Below, in pieces: positions 55,677 to 64,000 of a DNA stretch of 64,000 nucleotides. Source of the DNA: Erodium maritimum. Its lineage: Eukaryota; Streptophyta; Magnoliopsida; Geraniales; Geraniaceae. Position numbers and translations under genes: made by a program. The notes beneath the pieces are model-generated. The model had not been told where the DNA came from. It saw nothing but the letters and a program-made list of their open reading frames with translations, and searched no databases. The stretch's first letter is position 1. Every line of letters starts with the position of its first letter. Location: assembly GCA_963921825.1 (NCBI GenBank), contig OY997588.1:55808803-55872802 (forward strand). The letters are read 5' to 3'.

Positions 55677-57240
55677 TTAAATTTTCCTGTTTTTCGCAGG
55701 TTTGACTGACGTTGACCAGAAGTGGTTATTACAGTCGACCCCCCTTAAAGGATTTTCGTCCGCGAAATTTAAAACAGACGTACCTCGCGAATCGAATAGG
55801 CTGGGATACTTCGCGCGAACCTCGTCCTCGAGTTCCCACGTCGATTCAGCCCCGTGATGTTTCCACTGCACTCGGACCAAGCGGATAATCTTGCCTCCCC
55901 GTAGGACCTGCTCCCGTGTGTCCATGATCCGAACCAGCTGCTCCTCATAGGAGACATCGTCATCCACCTCGATATCAGTCTACTCAATGATGTGGGAGGG
56001 GTCTGCGTTGTACTGCCGCAACTGGGACACGTGGAAGACGTTATGGACTCTCCCAAGCTGCGGTGGCAACGCCAGACAGTAAGCCACGGATCCTACTCTT
56101 CCCAAGATCTCGAACGGGACAATGTACCTCGGGGCCAACTTGCCCCCGCTGCGTCTGAACCGCACCAGCCCCTTCCTCGGGCTCACCTTCAGGAACACGT
56201 GATCCCCGACTGCAAACTCAAGAGGTCGACGTCGCCTGTCGGCATAACTCTTCTGTCGGCTCTGCGCTGTCCTCAACCAATCGCGGATCAGTGCGACCTT
56301 CTCCGTCGTCTCTCTGACAAGATCTGGCCCCAACAGACTCTTGTCCCCCACCTCTGCCCAACACACTGGTGACTGACACGGCCTCTCATACAACGCCTCA
56401 AACGGTGCCATCCCGATACTGGCCTGGAAGCTTTTGTTGTAGGCGAACTCGGCCAAGGGCAGGTGGGTCTCCCAAGATCCCCTGAAATTCAGCACACATG
56501 CTCGCAGCATGTCCTCCAAGATCTGGATGGTACGCTCAGACCGACCGTCTGTCTGGGGATGATGTGTTGTACTAAGTAGCACCTCGGTCCCCAATGCCTT
56601 CTGCAGACTCGGCCAAAACCTGGACGTGAAGCGGAGATCTCTGTCCGACACTATCGACACCGGGACCCCGTGGAGACGCACTATCTCCTGAACATACAAG
56701 CTGCTCAACTTGTCGACCGGGTCGTTCATCCTCATAGCCAGGAAGTGGGCCGACTTGGTCAACCGGTCGACTACCACCCATACGACATCGTTTCCCTTTG
56801 GCGATCTCGGTAGCCCGCACACGAAATCCATCGTAATGTGCTCCCACTTCCACTGAGCAATCTGTAGTGGCTGTAACAATCCCGCTGGACGCTAATGCTC
56901 GGCCTTCACCTGCTGAAAGACGAGGCATCTCGACACAAACTCTGCGACTGCTCTCCTCATACCGCGCCACCAGTAGTGCCGTCTGAGGTCACGGTACATC
57001 TTGGTGCCCCCCGGGTGCACTGTAAGACGCGAATGGTGTGCCTCTCGTAACACGGCGTCTCTACAGTTAACCGGCACGAACAGCCCCCCCGCGGTACCGT
57101 AATCCCCAATCAGTAATATCCTCCCAGCCCACCATCTCGTCACCCCTGACGACTCTCTCGCGGACCTCTGACGCTTCGGCGTCCTCCGTCTACGCTTCCA
57201 ACACTTGGGCAAGCAGTGAGGGCTGAGCCACCAATGAGCA
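55677..57240 (-). pseudogene. pol: Integrase-chromodomain remnant of element C
   Basis: The zinc region (57,212-56,892) keeps the two His but reads CLVF where element A has CLVC. A CAG-to-TAG change then ends that piece. The catalytic core (56,879-55,980) is open for 299 codons with [18 protein letters not shown] and TDGRSERTIQ. A second nonsense change after SHIIE separates the chromodomain (55,967-55,677; [19 protein letters not shown]). The chromodomain frame crosses the purine tract into the LTR as in element A. Confidence 0.9.
55734..55750 (-). other. Polypurine tract of element C
   Basis: The minus strand reads TTTAAGGGGGGTCGAC next to the LTR's TGTAAT. It has one change relative to element A. 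Confidence 0.85.
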
Positions 57241-57567
57241 CATGGCCACGCCGCATTGTGATGCGAACTTGTGTGACTTTATATGAGTCTATATATTTAT
57301 ACCTACTAAGCTTAAGAGCTGTAAAACCTTGGGTGACTTGTGAGACGCGCGTGAACGTCCTTGTACTTGATCGAACCTTTGTTTTCTGTGAGACGCACGA
57401 GGTGCGGGTCTCTTGTCTATGTAAGTGTTACTTTTGACTTTACGACTTACTTTGATCCAAGTGGGATCCAGTGGAGACGCACGAGAACGTCGTGCTTGGG
57501 TGAATCGAACCGATTGAGTTAAACTGATTCATGAACCTATAAGTTCTAAATGCAGTGAGCTTACGAG

Positions 57568-58800
57568 ATGTCACACGTTTATGTCCTGGAGAGTACCAAG
57601 AGCCGTTCAGTTGTGGGGCAGAGTCAGACACCAGCTGTTGTTCTAGCAGGGGCAGTGGGCGCCCAGAGTGCTGCTTCCATAGAGCACCAGAGTTTTGGGG
57701 ATAGACCGGTAGAGTCACCACCTAGAGTTCCTACAGTCGCAGAGCCCACTCAAGCGGCCCAATTAATGAGGTGGTTCGCGCAGTGTTAGCTGCGCTCAAC
57801 ATGAGACTACAACACCGGCACAAGAGTCTGTGCCTACTGCCGACACAGTCACTACCGAGATGCCAGGTCAGGTGGACAGTTACACCGCCCAGGCACTTAG
57901 GAGTTTTCATAAGTTGAGTACACTAGCTTAATCCGGGAATTCAGACCCCGAGGCAGTTGTGTTATGGTTGGAGTGGATTACCCATAACCTTAATACGTTT
58001 AGAGTATTCGGATATTCGTTGGAGAATATGTTCCATGACCCCCCCAGCCGAGGGAGAAGCACGATAATGGAAGCAATGTGTGCAGACCGGATTTGGAAAT
58101 GACTTCCACCCGTATAGCGGACTGTCATTGGGACAGTGTTTCCTTCGACCTATTCGAGATGACCGACTCCAGCAGTTTTGGATCTGCAGTAGAAAGGGGT
58201 GACCGTCTATAAGTATTAGACGGGGTTCATGTCCCCGTATCGCTTCGCACCCGAGATGGTGCCGACCGAGGAGAGCGCCACGGGCGTCTCAAGAAGAGAC
58301 TCAACTCGTGTATCACGGTTTGAGTCATTGCTTTCAGATACGTGGACCTTTCAGTACTAGTGGAGCAAACACTAGCTTTAGAGAGACTTTTTGGGAGACC
58401 GCCAAGGCGCGGGAGACCAGGCCAAGGCCGAGGGGCTTCTTGAGGCCGTTCGAGAGTCGCAATCCGAGGAGGCAGGGGACCCCAGGTTTCCTTCAGTCAC
58501 AGAACCAGTCCCGTGAGACACGACGGGTTGGAGAAGTAGTGTCCGTTGGACCTGCCCCGGTGGCACAGTTTGCCCTCGAGCAAACAGTTGTAACGTCTAG
58601 GCCGAGAAGGCCAGTTGAGTGACGGATCTACGAACCGTCCCACAAGTCGATCTACGAGAGTCGACAAGAGAATATGCTGCCATAGCAGTGAATTCTTTCA
58701 TCCCATCGAGAGGAGGACCTCTGATGTAGCGGGGCCGAGCGTACCTACTTACCGAGCCCCGAGTGGGACTTGATACCGATCTTGAGATCGAGTAGATTAC
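57568..58800 (+). pseudogene. gag: Gag to protease-linker remnant of element D
   Basis: An open N-terminal piece of 73 codons (57,568-57,789) is Ser/Ala/Pro-rich. In broken frames downstream come PEAVVLWLEWITHNL, then RFAPEMVPTEE (about 58,240, matching FAPEMVTSEAN in element A's gag), an Arg/Gly-rich stretch (58,380-58,620) and GRAYLLTEPRVG (about 58,733, matching the GRVYAVT linker before the protease). Stops and frameshifts are frequent. The function would be capsid and RNA packaging, now lost. Confidence 0.65.
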
Positions 58801-61800
58801 TTGTTACCATCTGCATTTTGGATTTCGTGTCAGCTGACACTTGAGCATTACACTGGGTGTATTGGTTCATGGTGACGTATTGATCGAGCGAGTTTAACAC
58901 TGTTAAGCCCACCGGTACTTTCAACACATCGACTAAAGGTATGGTAGTACCGACTAACGTCAGTGGGAATTGGAAAGTGGAGTAACAAACTTAGTCAGAT
59001 TGAAGGTTCTTTTCTTCTCCGATAGTGCGGATCGAATTTTAAGAACCGAGTGCTGAAACAGCAAGCGTTCATCGAGCGCCATCAGCGACGAATGCCAAAC
59101 AGTGAAAGGCCGCAGCCTTGACCAGTAAACGGTCCGACCGGTCACCGGAGATGACCGAGCAACGATAAGATCAGAGTAGCGCAGCGGAAGCGTGGTGGGC
59201 CCATACCCACAGTAGTCGTAATCTACAGTTTCTTCTAACCCCGCTACCGGACTTAAGTTAAAAGATTCGAACCGTTGAGGCGATGTTGTTCAAAGTCTTT
59301 GTTAGCGAACGAAGGTTGCACGAGTGTGTGCCGTACGTGAGAAACTAAATCAAGGTGTGTCTCGTACGTTCTTTTCAGAAGGACTAATCGGTTTACCGCC
59401 AGTTCACACGGAACAAACGGTTAACGCTGAGAGTTAATCGGACAACTTTCCAGCGGGGAAGAATGCGGAGAAAGCGAGTTGAGTACCAAGGCAGATCTCC
59501 ACCAACAAGAGGAAAGCGAACGCTAATGTCTCGCGAGGACTAAGCATAACCTTGAAGTACATCCTAGAAGTGAGAGCACCTCACGTTGAAATCCAGCTAC
59601 AGATAGCTGAGGACGACTCCCACAAGCTTTCAGGCCAGTAACAAGATGGCACCGAACGAGGAATTATAGGATAGGTCGGATTTTGTGCCATGTGTGGGCA
59701 CAGGAAAAGCTAAGAGCTAATCGTGGTTGATTTTAAAATTTCGAGTAACGAATGAAGGAACCGCGCTGGTTTCTGAACTGTTCAAGTTATCGAGATCTCA
59801 GTGCGTGTTGATTACTCCTTAGAGGGTAACTTGGGTGGGCTTGTTTATGAGTTGTTTTGATCGATAACTCGTGAACGGGTGTCAACGGTATAAGGAATAC
59901 CGTCGGTTGGGATAACCTTGGGCAATCGACCTTGGATCGTGGTTCGCAGTCGAGTGAAATTTCGTGCGTCTAATTTTGGTGTCTTGAAGGACGCTTACTT
60001 TTGACCAAGTGACAGTAAGGGGTTTAATTGGTCCGTGTTTTTGTACGTCGTTCGTCCAACTAAATGTTGGTAGAGTTCATGGTGGTATTGAACCATACAC
60101 CGGTTTTGAGAACCATTGTATTGTGTTATGATGATTCAGGTGAAATGACTTGTGAAGTGGTTGATCAGATGTTGAGAACTAGTGTTGATGTCAAGAGAAA
60201 TATCGCGAGTTGAATAACCTTCTCGATTGATCACAGTGAGATGTGGTTGGTTTAACCGTTGTGACAGATGTGCGTGATGTTGGCTGTGTGCGAGACACGT
60301 TTGTGCTTTATCGTTTACCTTGGGTGTGTGATGAACTGTTAATTGATGTGGTTGCAGTTGGTGTGGGTTCGTTCGACCATGCTTTGTGAGTGTGGTAGGG
60401 TCCTGAGTTGAGGAGTGTGGTTACGAGTTCCGTGGGGGTTAGTTGTATGACGCACCCGTTTGCCAGACTTAGCATGACGGGAGGTGTTGAGTAAGTTATG
60501 TTTGAGGCATGCCGCTTTTCGACTATTTGACGGTACGCGGTACCCGTTGCGTGACGGAGGTATACCTACCTTTCCTTGAGATGTGATGAAACGAGCGATT
60601 GTTCCAAACCCCGCAGTGGTTATGAGGACCTTTGAGTGGATGATCGCATTTGTGTATTGCTTGCTTGTCTTGAGTGTGTTAGGTCGTGACAAGACCTGTT
60701 TGGCGTCTAGTGCGAACTAGTCGGGAGACGGTTACGAAAGAGAAATTGAGGAGTTACGCCTTCGGATGGCTTCGCCCTTGCCCGATTTTCGGAGCTTTCC
60801 GGTAAGACACCTATACCGTGGGAAGATCCCGGCATGCCATGTCTGAACCAAGTCGTTCTATCCAGTGTGATATCGGTACAATTGAGGATTATGATAAGAA
60901 GTATCTACATCAAAGTTGTTGATGACGGTCTTCCGTCTACACTAAAATTGGAGTCTGTTAGGGGTTGCCAAGATCGTTTCTGGCATTCCTCAGTATCTGA
61001 GGTGGGTACGATTTACCCTTTTGAGTTGCGCGTTTTTGGCCCACCAGACGTGGTAAACCGGATGATTGTTCCGAATCGTGCAGTGATCATGAGATCCTTT
61101 ATCTTGAGGAAGTGGTTGTTACGTTTTACGTGATCGGGCAATCGTTTGTGGTTGGTCTTAGCATGGTGAATATTGGATTTCTGGGCAAGTTGTCCCTGTA
61201 AAAGTTACTAAGAAGGAAACTAAGTGGTTATGGCTACGTGTACATTCCTACTTCAGTTCGCCTTGCGAGGTGTTTCGGCACGATACCTACGACCGACGGG
61301 AGATTCCGGTATAGAATATCCAAACCGATATAGAGTATTTCAGTACGACGTCTATACCGAGGTAGGATTCTGGTATAGGATGCTTTATACCGCCATCTGG
61401 TATTCCCTAGCAGTTTGAGTGATAATTGACACGTTGGGTACATTGGTGGTTCTTGAGTTCTGGTTGCATGTTGAACCCGCAAACTGCTGGGAAAGACTGT
61501 TTTCACCGCCAAGTATGGTTTTTGAGTAACCAGCATAGTCTAGTGAAGCACGAGTAGGTAAAGGTCGTGTAAATACGGAAACGCTTAAAGACCGAGTAGA
61601 GCCGACAGAAGAGTTACACAGATGAAAGACGCAGGCCTATTGAGTTTCATTACGGGTTCAAATATTTCTAAGAGTGAGCCCAACAGAGGCCTAAGCGGAT
61701 CGACAGCGACGAAGGCAAGTTGGCCCCGCAGTTTATCGTACGTTTTGAGGTCTTCAGACAGAACCAGAACCGTTGCCTGGCAGTTTCAACGTGTTCCCGG

Positions 61801-61906
61801 ACTACGGAAGTACATCGCGGCTCCCTCGCTAGTGAGTCTTAAGCGAACGTACCCTAAGAAATGGACAAGTGGAGCGCGTTCATTTTAAATTTCGAGGACG
61901 AAATTC
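58801..61906 (+). pseudogene. Decayed pol region of element D
   Basis: Only one patch is recognisable: 59,615-59,680 reads SFQASNKMAPNEEL in one frame, the counterpart of [14 protein letters not shown] in the integrase of element A. RT and RNase H motifs are not visible. Two imperfect direct repeats (about 60,578-60,628 and 61,062-61,112, with GATTGTTCC and GCAGTG words) and several 'accgtatag/ggtatag' words (61,300-61,400) lie in the second half. The rest is unassigned. Confidence 0.5.
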
Positions 61907-61922
61907 TTTTAAGGGGGAAGAC
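61907..61922 (+). other. Polypurine tract of element D
   Basis: TTTTAAGGGGGAAGAC directly precedes TGTAAAGACC. Confidence 0.85.
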
Positions 61923-64000
61923 TGTAAAGACCGGCAGAATTAAAGTGGGGTAATCTTTTGCAAAACGAAACATTGGAGTAGGTTTTTGCAAACAAGGTGT
62001 TTAAAGAAAGAAATAAAAAAAACAAAGAAAAGAAAGGAAGAGAGGAATTGGGTCTGGGTCAGCTCCACCCGGTTTGGGCCAAGCCAGGCTGAAGCCCAAA
62101 CTCGCGAACTGCTAGCCCACGAAGACAGGCCCGGTTCACAGAACCCTGGCGAACAAAACCGGGACCAGCACGGCTTCAGTGACCATTTTTTGGCACGCAG
62201 CTCGAGGCGCGTCTTCTCCCTCCAGACGCGTCCTCTCTCTCGAAGCTCTATCTCTCTCTCGTGCGACCAGACCCAGGGAAGCGCCGCCGATCACCTTGCG
62301 GCCGCCCTCGTCCTCCTTCACGTTCTTCTTCCTCTCCCTCCACCTCGTCTCACTCCAGAAACAAAACCCCCACCTGAGAAACCCCCCTCGCCCATCTCCC
62401 TCATCGTTTCGAACCAGAGCATGAACCCTTCTCCCTCTGGTGGTCCTCGCCGGACCTGAATCGGGCTTTCTCCCACCTGGTTCCTTCTTCTCCGACCTTG
62501 TATCGACGGGATTTGCACCCTTTTGGGCTCGATTCGAGCGTTTCCTGAGAGAAAGCCACCGCCGACGAGGTGAAGGTCGGCAGATCTGAGACAGGAGAGG
62601 TGTGGGTTCACGCCTGAGCCAGCACCGCCGTGGCCACACCCTCACCACGACCCTGACGCCCCTTTCCGCCTCTTTTCCCTCACTTCAAGCTCGCCTGACA
62701 CCGCAGACGACGGCCGGAGCAGCCACAGTTCGCCGGAGCCCTACCGGCTTCGATGTCGTCACGACCAGGCCAGAGATCCGGGCTTGGGCCTGACCAGTGA
62801 CACAGGGCCAGAACTTGGGCCGGTAACGAACCTTGGGCTAGACCCAAAACGAAGGCTCAGGTTCTGATCCGGGTCCGAAGTCGGTCAAGACCGGGTTCAG
62901 ACCGGGTCGGACCGGATCTGGATCCGTGTCAAATCAGATTTAAAGAAAAATCATTTTAAAATCAGGTCTTTTAACTGGTTAATTAATTTAATTTGGAAAA
63001 ATAAGGACCTATGGACAGGTTTTGACTGGTCGTTTTATTTGTCAAACCTAGACGGGACTTCGCCCGAGAGCGAAGAACTTGGACCCGAGCTAGAAGAACG
63101 AAGAGCACGCCGGAACCCGTGTGAAGAACGGACTTGTTACTACCGAGCTTGACAACAGAGTATTAGAGGAAGACCACGAGGTAGGGAAAGTCTTAACTTC
63201 TCGTTTAAATGCTTAGGATGCATATTAGGCTAATAAAATCGGAAAGGTCCTAGAATTGCCTATAGGATGCGAATAACTAGAATAATTGTCTTTCAATTAC
63301 TAATAACCGGAAGTGTCTAGTATGCATGCTTAGGACAATGACCATTAGTGAAGTGTGCTTTCAATACTTGGGAAATTGATTTACTGGTAGAGAGGCTGTG
63401 AAGAGCTCTCGGATTAGTTGTGTGCTAGGATCGCATGCTTGGTTGTTTGATTGCTTAGTGGATAGGCTACAGAGTCTAATGGAACTAGTTGAATTGCATG
63501 TTTGAATACTCGATTGAAGGCTTTCATGATTGGTTGATTGAACTCGTGCTTGATTGTTGGCTGTATTTGAATGATTGCTTGATTTCCGTAAATGGTTGTT
63601 TGGAGCATCGAGTATGAATGGTTGTACCGAGCGGTGCAATCAGGTGATCGATGCCCCGATGGGTCGTGACTGGTAAGTGAACGGTAAGTTGTGATTGTGT
63701 GATTCTTGTGTTGTGATCATGTGATTCGTGTGCTGTGTTGTGGTGAAACGGTGATGCGTGAGCTATGTGTGATAGTGGATTTGTGTTTGTTGGGAATGGA
63801 TTGCTTCATGTTTCGGTTTGAGCGTGTTACTCAATTATTATTTGATTATTATTGAATTGCCCAAGTGTATGCTTCCTATGGGAGTAATACCTTTGTTCCC
63901 GAGGACATAAAATCCTTTGGAGACGTTTCTGAGAATCCCGACGATATGCGCCCCGAACGGTTGTTTCCGGTAGCCTCAATGATATGCGTCTCCTCTGGAT
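61923..64000 (+). repeat. 3' LTR of element D, incomplete
   Basis: It starts TGTAAAGACCGGCAG and exceeds 2,078 bp. A CT-rich zone (62,205-62,440) may be promoter/leader, and open frames there (for example 62,648-62,136 minus) are low-complexity Arg/Pro text, not genes. GACCACGAGGTAGGGAAAGT (63,171-63,190) echoes a word in the LTRs of family A. From 63,330 on there are short 'TTGATTG' repeats and, near 63,940-63,990, two 'GATATGCG' words. The LTR end is outside the window. Confidence 0.75.

Larger units (their letters stand above)
50564..55733 (-). repeat. Chimeric, internally duplicated LTR (5.17 kb)
   Basis: From the purine tract the LTR reads normally from 55,733 to about 53,379 (minisatellite zone). 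It then jumps back to a point about 290 bp from an LTR start and reads through to the LTR end at 50,564. The joint (53,373-53,380) is at GACTCAAC, a word present in both parents. Hence about 2 kb of LTR is present twice in tandem. Confidence 0.8.
50564..57255 (-). mobile_element. Ty3 chromovirus of family A, truncated (element C)
   Basis: On the minus strand a pol 3' fragment (57,240-55,750), a purine tract and a very long 3' LTR region (55,733-50,564) are present. Similarity to element A stops near 57,255, inside the sequence between RNase H and integrase. The 5' half and the 5' LTR are missing, and element D begins there. No target duplication can be checked. Confidence 0.85.
57256..64000 (+). 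mobile_element. Decayed Ty3 element of a second family (element D)
   Basis: Plus strand. It has a leader-like stretch (57,256-57,567), gag remnant, a long decayed region with one integrase patch, a polypurine tract (61,907-61,922) and a 3' LTR starting TGTAAAGACCGGCAG that is still running at the window end. The tail motif TTTCGAGGACGAAATTC is typical of Tekay/Del elements, but the LTR differs from family A. No 5' LTR is visible; the element meets element C at 57,255. Confidence 0.7.

Noticed and set aside
62136-62648. 170-codon minus-strand ORF near the right end
   Set aside because: It lies within the CT/GA-rich part of element D's LTR, antisense to it, with low-complexity Arg/Gly/Glu text and no domain.

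Overview
This is repeat-packed nuclear DNA from a flowering plant. The evidence is long-LTR Ty3 elements with a C-terminal chromodomain and an initiator-Met tRNA primer site, plant L1-type LINEs, a Copia fragment and palindromic MITEs. I cannot name the species. I see no convincing single-copy host gene, rRNA, tRNA gene or CRISPR array. Nearly every recognisable coding stretch belongs to a mobile element, and most are broken.

Layout. 1-1,010: fragment of a Ty3-type element, minus strand. 1,020-1,930: small degenerate repeats. 2,110-3,573: an ORF1-only LINE derivative with an RRM domain. 3,574-5,793: unassigned DNA with a 156-bp in-frame tandem duplication. 5,794-9,126: a MITE split by a 5'-truncated LINE. 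9,127-12,218: unassigned DNA and a short LINE-like derivative. 12,219-29,787: a head-to-tail array of about five 1.45-kb LTR units, minus strand, interrupted by a young Tekay/Del-like Ty3 element (element A, 17,356-28,566, TSD GGCCA). 29,788-34,262: a second LINE, carrying an intact MITE in its tail. 34,414-37,520: a minus-strand LINE with an RNase H domain. 37,855-39,257: a Copia 3' fragment. 39,258-50,190: a probable Copia-type LTR split by a second Ty3 element of family A (element B, 39,569-49,308). 50,564-57,255: a third copy (element C, minus) with a chimeric 5.2-kb LTR. 57,256-64,000: a decayed Ty3 element of another family (element D) whose 3' LTR runs off the window.

How the parts relate. 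The nesting gives relative ages: array before A; MITE1 before LINE1; array before LINE2 before MITE2; Copia-type LTR before B. Elements A, B and C share 2.6-3.1-kb LTRs that carry three minisatellites, several hairpins and a conserved splice-acceptor-like site. The two LTRs of A are nearly identical except for one 452-bp loss. The most unusual objects are the tandem LTR-unit array with its unidentified ORF, the rearranged LTRs of the A/B/C family, and the ORF1-only LINE. All functional statements are inferred from visible motifs; no searches were run.
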